From Coemansia sp. RSA 922 (taxonomy: Eukaryota > Kickxellomycota > Kickxellomycetes > Kickxellales > Kickxellaceae), in contig JANBQS010000271.1 of NCBI GenBank assembly GCA_027577415.1, positions 1 through 23,618 on the forward strand: DNA of 23,618 bases, read 5' to 3'. The translations under genes were made by a program, and so were the position numbers. Every line of letters starts with the position of its first letter. Positions within the stretch are counted from its first letter, which is position 1. The notes beneath the pieces are model-generated. The model saw only the letters and a program-made list of their open reading frames with translations. It had not been told where the DNA came from and searched no databases. Positions 16,199-23,618 of the stretch are shown here, one piece after another.

Positions 16199-19100
16199 AT
16201 GATCTCGGCACCGGAGTTACGTTCGGTAGTCGATGACATTAAGCGCGTGGCAGCAGGCGACTATGGAAATACTAGCGATGAAGAGGCTGGGAGCGATGGT
16301 ACACAGAATACTTTTGGCGGACGGGCTTATGATATTGATCGGCTGCATGCTGACGACGCTCGGGACAAAGTATTCGTGGCGATCCTTAAAGCACTCGTAG
16401 CTCGACACAACCGACCTAGTTCGCCCAAGGAGCTAGCAACATGTATCATGAAGCATGAGTTTACAATGCTAGGGTAGGTAACAGAAAGCGAGATCGAAAA
16501 AAAAGATGGCGTGGTTTTTTTCTTCTCTTCTTTCTCTCTACTAATATAAATGCTATTGTAGGGGAGCTACTCCGTATGCTACAGTATCTTCGAGGATCTC
16601 GCAGCACTTTAAGCGAATCTTTGACCAGGTACCGCCACGACCGCCGATCCTAGGCCGCGTGGCGCATGAAAAACACACGCGCAAGTACTTTTACTACGTG
16701 GCATCAGCAGCCGAGCAGGACGCGTTCCATCGAAAAGTAAGAGCAGGGCTGATCCCCGCGCAGCCAATGCCATTGGTGCCGCCGCCGTCGTCGACACGGA
16801 AAAAGCCGCGATGCATGGTGCCCGCCGCCGCCGTCGAGCTTGATCATTCGCCAGCAATTGAAAGCCGGCGTAGTCTTTCTCGCCGCGCTGTCAGTGCCGA
16901 AGTCAGCGAGCAGCCTCATAGATCGACCCGCTCTCGCGCATTACCACCGCCTCCTCCTCCTCCTCCGCAGCCCGAGACTCGGACACGACCACGACGGACG
17001 TCGTATGATGGCGGATGTGTAAGGCGTACTAGCGAGGATGAGGGGGAGGCTGACGATTCGAATCCCTATGCTCGGAAACGATACCGGTCTGTGAGATCTG
17101 CTGTTGCGCAGGCGTATCCGCGTCGCAGATCGCGTGCCGCTGTGGCTTCGTTGGCACCGGCAGAGGAGCCGGATGAGGGGGAGGAGGATGCGCCTGCTGC
17201 GGGCAAATGGCGGCGACAACAACAACACTTGGATACGATGGCTCATGGAGAGCCATTACAGACTGACAGTATTGGCGGCGATATAGGCGCTGTGATGCTA
17301 CTGGATGGCATGTTTGGTAACGGGTCGCCAACAGTTACGCCAACCAAAGATGACCTAGCAGCAGTAGTAGCAGCGGACTTGCTTACACCCGGTATTGACG
17401 ATTCTGTGGTCCCGCTGACATGCGCAGGTGGGACCAGCCTCGAAACAGGTAAGTTTAATGATGTTCCATGTGGCTGATCCTTTCTTATTTGGAACAAACA
17501 AAAAAATATGCGATGGTGATGAGGAGGGCCAGAACCTCATGGACTGTGTGCAACCCTTTCTTTCTCTGTTCCGCTATACTAATTTTTCTTTTTTTACAAA
17601 ACAACCTTCCCCCGGGTCCACTTTTTTTCTTTCTTTTTTGCTTCTTTATTTACTCTTGCCACACACACACCCTCCCATCGTGTGTATTTTTTTGCACTTC
17701 TTTTTATGCCGTATTGCTCATGGACAACTGCATTATCAATCGAATGGAACGAATAGTACCAATTGAGCAAACCGACGACCCGGCCTCACCGCCGGTTCTG
17801 TTCCACGGACACACGACAACGCCGGCCGACCAGAGTCCGCGCCTTTTGAGCTCTGCGGGCACTTCCGTAGCAACTACAGCTGTTGACTATGACCTTAGTT
17901 TCCATGAGCTAATGGACGCTGTAATGGGCGCTGAGCTCATGTCGGTTAACGAGCTGGAGAACCTCTGGGCCACATCCAATCCCGCGGACGACGCCTCGCA
18001 TGCGGCCGCAGCAGCAGCGGCAGAAGCGACTGCAGCAGCGGCGGCTGCATCAACAACCTCGGCTGGGCTGCCAACCATTCCCGAGACACCCGATGAAGAC
18101 ACAGCCACATCTGCTGGTCCTTCACGGCTCACACAAAGACTGCTGGCCCTTTCTACCACTGATGCCTCTGGTCAGAAATTGCGGCCGGGGTCGTCCAAGC
18201 CCGCAGCGCTTTCGCTGGCTGTGCCTGTTTTCCCAGCGGTTATTGACACTGTTGAGCCGACGGCTGCGCTGGTAGACAACACATCTGACCACGAGGAGCC
18301 CTTGGCGATGGGCAGCGAGGACGGCGTTCGCTCGAGCAAGGTGATTCTGCCTGACCCTTTTGCCGACATTCCAGCGTCGGCGATGGTCGACACAACAGTG
18401 GCAGTGTCGCCGCGCGCTGTGCTGACGATTGTCGAGACTGTGCCTGTGTATATGACGGTAGTGACAACGACCGAGCCAGCGGGCGACCAGCAAGGAAAGT
18501 GGATAGTGCGGCGGCACCGGCTGCTGCGATTGGTGGAGAACGGATATGTTAACGCGTCGTCGCTGCTCTTGGCGGGCGGCGTGTCGTCGGCGGTGGACCG
18601 CAGCACGGTGATGAGCCTGGAGGTGGGGCGGTTCAAGTGGCGGCGGCCGCAGAGCAAGCTGTATGGGACGTGGATTCCACTGCCGAGGGCGCGGGCGCTG
18701 GCGGCCACTTGCTCGCTCAACCACAAGCTGGGCCCCTTTTTGAACGACAATCTCGAGTCGTACTTCCCAGCGCCCCTGCCGACTTCTTTTGTGCGCCACG
18801 TTATCACGCCCTTCTTCACCGACCCCTCGCAGGAGATGGGGCTGGGCTTTGAGTTCCAAAACCTGATCAACTCGGTGTCGCCCCATCCGTCGCAGAGTAT
18901 CTCTAGGTCTAGTACCTTTGGGGCTACGGCGCGCGGCACGCCATCGCCATCTATTATCCAGGCTTTGTCAAAGTCGTCGTCGTCTTATAATGCGGCTGCT
19001 GCTGCGGCGGCGAAGGCTATGTTTTCCTCGGATCCTCGCCACCTGCAGTCGTTTCTCCAGCTGCTGAGCGCCGATGGCCCTATGCTGGGTACGTCGGCGG

Positions 19101-20443
19101 AGGCTATGGCGGCTGCCGCTGCGGCGGCTATGGCGGCTGTCGACGAAGACTGTCTAGTGGAGCAGCAGCAGCCACCGCCGCCTAGCCCGGCTGCTGAGAG
19201 CAAAGAGAGTACGGGTGGTGTTGATGCACAGTGTTTGTCGGAGGCTATTGCCTCTACGATGACTCAGCCCACGCCAGTGAAGAAGGACCCTGAGGAGGAG
19301 GAGGAGGAGGAGAATGATGATGATGGGCCGGAGCTTGATGATGGCGATGGGCTGGACCTGATGAGTATGGTGATTCCGGGGCATGACATCGACATGATTT
19401 GCAGTTCGACTCCGCCATCGCCGCCGCCACCGCCGCCCACGACGCCGCCTCGGCTGCGACGCAGCAGCACTGCTGATGGCAGCAGCCAGGCGGCGGCGCA
19501 GTCTAGCGACTCTGGCAGTAGTGGGCAGGTGCGGCGGGCGGCGGGGCTCAACGCACGGCTGGCGCAGACCATGGAGGCATTCGGGCTGAGCGGAGCAGCA
19601 AAGGCCAGTCTTCTGCTCAGACTGCGCGCAGCCGCTGCGTCGACCAGCACTGGGCGTCCGCAGGCTGTGGCGCCGTATTTGCTGTACCGCAGCACGGCGG
19701 CGAAGCGCAAGGATGAGTCATCTGTGGGTGTGCGTAAGCGTGCTCGAGTCGTGCGTGTTGCTAGGAGTAAGCCTGGCGAGGCCGAGGCACTGCAGCAGCC
19801 GCCACCGCCGCCGCCGAAGCGGATGATTGATGCGGCTGCTATTCTGCGTGTGGCGTGTGCTATTTACAGTCAGAAACTTAATGCTGGAATGCAGCCCCCT
19901 CAGCCCCAGCAGCCTGAGCCCCCGCAGCCGAGGCCGGCGCCTAGACCGCAAAATACGGTGAGGCCCGCTGTTAGGCCTGTGCGTCCGGCAGTTACCCCGC
20001 AGCGACCCTTGCAGCCGGTTTCTTCGCCTGCTAAGCGGTTGTCGCCACTGATCAGTCGCCCCCCACTGCCGTCTCCGCAGGCTCGGCCTGGCACTACTCC
20101 TGTGCGTAGGCCGATGAATGGATTTCAGCCGCGCCCGCCAATGTCTCAGCCCGGTGGTGTGCCGTTGCGTAGGCCTGCTGCGCCTTTTTCGGGTCGTCCG
20201 CCTCTTATGCGTCCTCCTCTGCGCCCACCGCCACCTAATGGCCAGTTGCGTCCCCGGCCTGCGCTGCCCGCGAATGGGACAGCTAGGCCTCCTCCTCTTC
20301 CTATGCGGCCAGCTACTGCCGCTCGGCCTCCTCTGACGCCAATAAAGTCGCCACTTGGAGCTCGACCTCCTCCGTATTCAACTCCACTTAGGCCTGGTGG
20401 CATGAGACCTATTATGCGTCCACAACCGCCAAAGACTGACTAA
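16199..20443 (+). CDS. Gds1-type winged-helix and APSES-like DNA-binding protein, three exons
   Basis: Exons run 16199-16473, 16562-17448 and 17757-20443, giving 1,282 residues. Both joins keep phase (2, then 1). Residues about 45-140 form a winged helix of Gds1 type: KVFVAILKAL, SSPKELATCIMKHEF, then GATPYATVSSRISQHFKRIF created by splicing, then RPPILGR and RKYFYYV. Residues about 635-720 resemble the APSES/KilA-N domain of fungal cell-cycle and morphogenesis regulators: RHRLLRLVENGYVNASSLLLA, LEVGRFKWRR, YGTWIPLPRARALA. Around these lie Ala- and Gln/Pro-rich tracts, an acidic run, a basic segment KRKDESSVGVRKRARVVR near 1037 (probable nuclear signal), and a 190-residue Arg/Pro-rich tail with PPPY. 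It is probably a nuclear transcription regulator. If exon 3 were a separate gene it could start at 17720, but the splice evidence favours one protein. Confidence 0.78.
16474..16561 (+). other. Intron 1 of the Gds1/APSES-type gene (88 bp)
   Basis: The donor is CTAGG|GTAGGT, the branch site is CTACTAATA, and the acceptor is ATTGTAG|GGGAG. Joining in phase 2 yields L-G-G-A-T-P-Y-A-T, the conserved core of Gds1-type winged helices; without it the frame stops at TAG. Confidence 0.87.
17449..17756 (+). other. Intron 2 of the Gds1/APSES-type gene (308 bp)
   Basis: The donor is ACAG|GTAAGT and the acceptor GAATAG|TACC, with phase 1 on both sides. A TACTAAT branch consensus sits at 17577-17583, and no AG occurs between it and the acceptor about 170 nt later. 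A weaker site, CTCAT at 17717-17721, is nearer. The long middle is pyrimidine-rich. Confidence 0.7.
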
Positions 20444-20461
20444 ATAAAAAGGTTAATATAT

Positions 20462-21431
20462 TTATATTTTGGACTCCCAAACACTACCAATACTCGGATG
20501 TAAATTGTCCTGTGTGGGTGAGTCATTGACCAGAGCGTCGAATACAGCTTTGGTAGCGGCAATAACCATTTGCGTGCTCATTTCAGGCGAGATGAAAGCG
20601 TTGCCTGATCTGTCAGCAAACACTAGTAGCGCACATGCCGCACGGATTGATGGCGGCCTATCGTTAAGTCTACCGGTAGACATACGCGCCAAATGGAACA
20701 GCATATGTGACTCCATTTCCAAGGCAACTGCACTGGGTACTTGCTCGTGAATCGTCTGGATAAGCGTATCGTTATCGTCGTAAAAGTCATCACCGGTGCG
20801 GCCTTGCGATCCATAAAAACTATCAGCATTACCCACCGCACCCCTAACAATATCGCGACCGACCTTATGTCCTTGTATCTGTTGTACTAGGTGGTCAGCC
20901 AACTCTTTGTCACTTGCTTCGAGAGAACTCAGACGGTATGGAGCCCCCGTATGTGTATCAAAGTAGTCGTAGTTGCGGTTAATACCAAAGGCAGAGTCGG
21001 CTATTATAACATCGCCAGTTTTAGCGTCACAGATAGATCCACATGAACCAAACCTCACTATAGTTAGTGGACCTTGAACTACCATTCGGGTTTCACGGAC
21101 AAAGAAATCCATCATAGATAAACCCATCCCTATTGCTACTATGCTTAGTGGGAGACCGCGGTATAGTCCGGTTATTGTTAGGAAGCCGCGGTGTGATGAG
21201 TGCTCGAATAATATCTCGTCTAGTTGTTGCGCCATTATACGAGCTCGCTGCGGGTCGCCGACAGTAATAACCCGGTTGGCAACTACAAGTATGTTATTAG
21301 TAATGGAAAGGGGGAATATTGGAGGTAGTAACTTGTTTTTATTTACCTTCTCCTGGTCGTGTCTCTACATGGTAAGTACGCCCATCACTACTGATGGGCT
21401 TGTTGGCGCTGTCCATTTGATTATTAACCAT
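20462..21431 (-). CDS. Uridine-phosphorylase-like nucleoside phosphorylase, two exons
   Basis: Exons run 21431-21347 and 21282-20462, giving 301 residues. The join (phase 1) makes GEVANRVITVGDPQRARIM, the expected N-terminal phosphate-loop strand of the PNP/UDP superfamily. Other family parts are HSSHRGFLT (phosphate arginine), VRFGSCGSI (nucleoside phosphorylase signature), and ALEMESHMLFHLA (ribose-binding Glu). ADSFYGSQGR matches the E. coli Udp stretch whose Gln and Arg recognise uracil, so uridine is the likely substrate: uridine plus phosphate gives uracil and ribose-1-phosphate. It is probably cytosolic and serves pyrimidine salvage. A second ATG five codons in is an alternative start. 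The stop lies 18 bp from the convergent gene's stop. Confidence 0.85.
21283..21346 (-). other. Intron of the uridine-phosphorylase-like gene (64 bp)
   Basis: On the minus strand the donor is GAAG|GTAAAT, an ATTACTAATAAC branch region lies close to the acceptor, and the acceptor is CTTGTAG|TTGCC. Phase 1; the join restores the conserved VITVGDP strand. Confidence 0.83.
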
Positions 21432-21812
21432 TTTCAATAATAAAAAAATATAAATAATAATAATAATTTGAAATTCGTTAAAGAGAAATGTTTCTTTGTG
21501 TGATTATCGATCAGTGCCTCGAGAAAGCGGACAATTATCTTCCCTTTGTCCTGGTGACCTTGACCCGTTTATCAGGGGACACATCGCCATACAAAAAAAT
21601 TTAGAGAACAATGTAGTTTTTTTTAAAATGAATAGTGCTTTTTGTTGTTGTGCGTAAAATGAATGTCACGCGAACTTTACTCCCTCTACCCAAAGGCAAG
21701 AACAATTAAGAATTAAAAAAAAAATATCACACGCAAGGTACTCTGTTCCAATCTCACGTGTTAGGGTAGGAAATATATTTGTTATACAATGATTATTTTT
21801 TTTGTTGTTTAT
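21432..21812. other. 381-bp spacer between two minus-strand genes
   Basis: It holds the promoter of the phosphorylase gene (start at 21431) and the 3' end of the CBM21 gene (stop at 21813). It is A/T-rich, with a short AAT-type microsatellite at about 21454-21467 and A/T homopolymer runs. No gene or clear RNA was seen. Confidence 0.55.
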
Positions 21813-23201
21813 CTAGCACAGTAGTGCCGAAGTAGAATTGTGGCGAGTCCAGGCCAGTGGCGAGCTAGCACGCACTGGTCCATCAGCGTCGAAGACAGCC
21901 ATGCGAATAGGGCTGCCCGTGCGCATAGGCGCAGCCAAGGGAGAGGCCGAGCGCGCTGCAGGCAGAGAAATGCCGTGGCCAAAGGCAGGCGCAGCTGTGG
22001 GCAGCGGGGCGGCAGCAGGGGCAGCCAGGGCCATTGTCGGAATTGAGGCAAAGTCGCCTCCGCACCATGCCACGTCCTGGAACAATGGCAGCTCTGGCTG
22101 CACTGTGCACAATGAGTGCTGCATGTATGCTGATGGAGACAGGCATTCGTCAGCATATGCCATGTTGCTACCTGCCTGCGCCGTGCCAAACAGCGCCGCC
22201 GACTGCGCCATATACCGACGCGTGTCAGCCGAGCTGGGCGCCGGGATGTCCTTGGCGCGCTCGCCGCCACCAAACGTCAGGCGTCGGGGCGCGCTTAGCT
22301 CAGAGCTGTCAGCCCTCGTAGCTACGCGGTCAACGTCCTCGTCGTCGTCGGCGATGGCGGGGGCGGCAGGCAGCGCCAGGCGGAAAAGGTAGTTGGCGCC
22401 CCTGTTGTTGTCCCAGTGCTCAGTACCAGCCACCCTGTATCTTGCGCACAGGGCCACGGTGGCGGGCAGCGTGGCGGTGACGTCGGCAGGCAGCGGCAAA
22501 GTAAAGACGAAGCGGTCGACGCCTGGACGCCCGGCCTGGGCATCCAAAAGAGTGCGGCTGTACGACGCAGTAGCCTCATGGGCGGACTTCCACTGGTCAA
22601 ACGAGTAGCGCACAACGACGGACTTTTCAAACGCCACGTTGTGCACCTTGATGGTACCCCGCAATGTAGCCGAGCTACGCTGCGTGTTGGCCAGCTCGGC
22701 CCGCTCCAGCACTACGGCCGACGGCTCATACACGGCGTACGAGGGGGATGGTCGCCGGATGCCAGTCAGCCGTACTGTTGATGTGCGCTCGGCCTCGGCC
22801 TGCGACACGCGAGCCACATGCTCGTCGGACACCCACTCGGGCATGGCGTCTTCGCTTACCGACCGCGGACTTTGCGCCTTGAGGAACCACCGCACGCACT
22901 CTAGGTCGGTGCCAAAGTGCACAAACCGAGGAGTACGCATCGGCGCCTGGTATACCGGGGTACTGGGTGTGCGTAGGCAGGGCCGGACAATCTCGCCCGA
23001 ATTGTTGCGCACTATCGATGGCGCAAAGCTAGCTGCCTTTTTGATCTGCTGGGCTCGACGTGCTGGTGACTGCAGACGCAACGAGAGAGATGGGTGCTTG
23101 ATAGTTCCATCCACTGTCACTGTAGATGTTGTGGCTGGTGAGCAACGACCGCTGAGCGGCGTGCGTTGCATATATGATGTTGTAGAAGCTGGGATATACA
23201 T
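21813..23201 (-). CDS. Glycogen-targeting regulatory subunit of protein phosphatase 1 (CBM21, Gac1/Pig-like)
   Basis: The product is 462 residues from the first ATG at 23201; a second ATG ten codons on is possible, while the frame beyond offers only TTG. A PP1-docking RVxF motif is present as RFVHF (residues 92-96), followed closely by FGTDLECVRWF, the usual place and surroundings for this family. Residues about 165-275 are a CBM21 carbohydrate-binding domain: GTIKVHNVAFEKSVVVRYSF, then DRFVFTLPLP, then WDNNRGANYLF. Such proteins (yeast Gac1, Pig1, Pig2, Gip2; animal PPP1R3) bring PP1 to glycogen, where it activates glycogen synthase. The N-terminal 90 residues are basic and Ser/Thr/Pro-rich, probably phosphorylated. 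The C-terminal 180 residues are low-complexity Ala/Pro/Ser. Confidence 0.87.
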   Translation of the reverse strand: MYIPASTTSYMQRTPLSGRCSPATTSTVTVDGTIKHPSLSLRLQSPARRAQQIKKAASFAPSIVRNNSGEIVRPCLRTPSTPVYQAPMRTPRFVHFGTDLECVRWFLKAQSPRSVSEDAMPEWVSDEHVARVSQAEAERTSTVRLTGIRRPSPSYAVYEPSAVVLERAELANTQRSSATLRGTIKVHNVAFEKSVVVRYSFDQWKSAHEATASYSRTLLDAQAGRPGVDRFVFTLPLPADVTATLPATVALCARYRVAGTEHWDNNRGANYLFRLALPAAPAIADDDEDVDRVATRADSSELSAPRRLTFGGGERAKDIPAPSSADTRRYMAQSAALFGTAQAGSNMAYADECLSPSAYMQHSLCTVQPELPLFQDVAWCGGDFASIPTMALAAPAAAPLPTAAPAFGHGISLPAARSASPLAAPMRTGSPIRMAVFDADGPVRASSPLAWTRHNSTSALLC

Positions 23202-23399
23202 GTCCGGAAGATAGGAGATCGAAAATACAAGAGAAAGGTAAGGATATGTAAAATACAAGAAGGAATAAATATGAAAAGGATAGTATCCTTGTAAATGTGC
23301 AAAAAATATAGGTGTAGTTTGGAAATGGAGCCTAAGATGAAAGCATGGCAGTCAAAGAAAGCAAAGGGACAACATAAACCGAGGACGGGGCATGCTCAA

Positions 23400-23405
23400 T
23401 TTATA
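23400..23405 (-). promoter_or_regulatory. TATA box of the CBM21 gene
   Basis: TTTATA on the plus strand reads TATAAA on the minus strand, within GGGTATAAATTG. Confidence 0.5.
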
Positions 23406-23488
23406 CCCAAGGAAAAAAGAGAGGGGGCAAGGGAAAAGCTCTATTGCCCCTAGCGACGCTCAGGCGTTTTTTTTTTTTCCTATCATAC

Positions 23489-23504
23489 GTTGAGCTTACT
23501 CAAC
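23489..23504. repeat. 6-bp inverted repeat with 4-bp spacer
   Basis: GTTGAG, CTTA, CTCAAC. The arms are perfectly complementary. It lies about 85 bp beyond the TATA box of the CBM21 gene, a plausible place for a dimeric regulator site. Confidence 0.35.
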
Positions 23505-23618
23505 ACTGTGGTCAACCAACACCCCCCCTCCACCCCACCCACCCCCTCTTCCAAGCGGACAAGCGTCAGAGAAGGCGGGAAAGATTTGGCCAATTGCATC
23601 ACGCATGAAACAAAGGGA

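Larger units (their letters stand above)
23202..23618 (-). promoter_or_regulatory. Promoter region of the CBM21 phosphatase-subunit gene
   Basis: A TATA box (minus strand) lies at 23400-23405, about 200 bp from the ATG. Beyond it are CCCCT/AGGGG pentamers at 23422-23426, 23447-23451, 23525-23529 and 23543-23547, matching the yeast stress-response element core. There is also an inverted repeat GTTGAG-CTTA-CTCAAC at 23489-23504, and C- and T-rich tracts. No other gene was seen before the window ends. Confidence 0.45.

Noticed and set aside
17050..17066. GATTCGAATCCC, resembling a tRNA T-loop
   Set aside because: It is inside a coding exon (Asp-Ser-Asn-Pro) with no matching tRNA arms around it.
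18122..18939. Two minus-strand frames of about 255 codons opposite the APSES-like region
   Set aside because: Their composition (His/Arg-rich or Ser-rich, without motifs) mirrors the GC-rich plus-strand coding sequence.
19285..19315. GAG microsatellite
   Set aside because: It encodes the acidic run of the Gds1/APSES protein; common in such disordered regions.
17720..20443. Exon 3 as a separate gene starting at the ATG at 17720
   Set aside because: A perfect GTAAGT donor, an AG acceptor in matching phase and the absence of promoter features in the 308-bp gap favour one spliced gene; kept as an alternative needing RNA data.
1..23618. Transposons, CRISPR arrays, prophage or a biosynthetic cluster
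   Set aside because: No terminal repeats with transposase, no regular repeat-spacer pattern, and no polyketide, peptide or terpene synthase genes were seen; the genes are ordinary eukaryotic housekeeping or lineage genes.

Overview
The window is nuclear DNA from a fungus. The evidence is short spliceosomal introns (64, 79, 79 and 88 bp, plus one of 308 bp) with GT-AG borders and TACTAAT- or CTAAT-like branch sites, T-rich leaders before start codons, TATA boxes, a protein O-mannosyltransferase, a Gds1-type plus APSES-type DNA-binding protein, and tightly packed genes. The gene content and compact layout would suit an early-diverging lineage such as Kickxellomycotina (Coemansia-like). That placement is an inference, not something the sequence proves.

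Layout, left to right. Positions 1-785 hold two tandem minus-strand hotdog-fold thioesterase-like paralogues, the first cut by the window edge. Positions 1046-6338 hold a kinetochore Mis14/Nsl1-like gene, a ubiquitin-like plus WLM metalloprotease gene, DPM2 on the minus strand, a MYND-SET (SMYD-like) methyltransferase gene and the kinetochore gene NUF2. Positions 6543-9110 hold two minus-strand genes for four-helix membrane proteins of unknown function, separated by a 717-bp gap rich in inverted repeats. Positions 9544-11709 encode a mitochondrial-type ABC half transporter. Positions 11985-13019 hold a tandem pair of small secreted proteins. Positions 13063-15389 (minus) are a three-exon PMT2-like O-mannosyltransferase gene. 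Positions 16199-20443 are a three-exon gene for a 1,282-aa protein combining a Gds1-type winged helix with an APSES-like domain. Positions 20462-21431 (minus) are a two-exon uridine-phosphorylase-like gene. Positions 21813-23201 (minus) encode a CBM21/RVxF glycogen-targeting subunit of protein phosphatase 1.

Functional links. NSL1 and NUF2 belong to the same KMN kinetochore network and lie about 3.2 kb apart. DPM2 helps make dolichyl-phosphate-mannose, the donor used by the O-mannosyltransferase. The other genes have no obvious shared pathway, and the window reads as ordinary chromosomal sequence rather than an island, provirus or biosynthetic cluster.

The most unusual items are the Gds1-winged-helix/APSES protein and its 308-bp intron with no AG for about 170 nt before the acceptor; the paired single-cysteine secreted proteins with a predicted mature His-x-x-Cys N-terminus; the twin TCACT-N7-AGTGA elements; and the divergent MIR region of the O-mannosyltransferase. 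No tRNA, rRNA, transposon or CRISPR array was found by eye.
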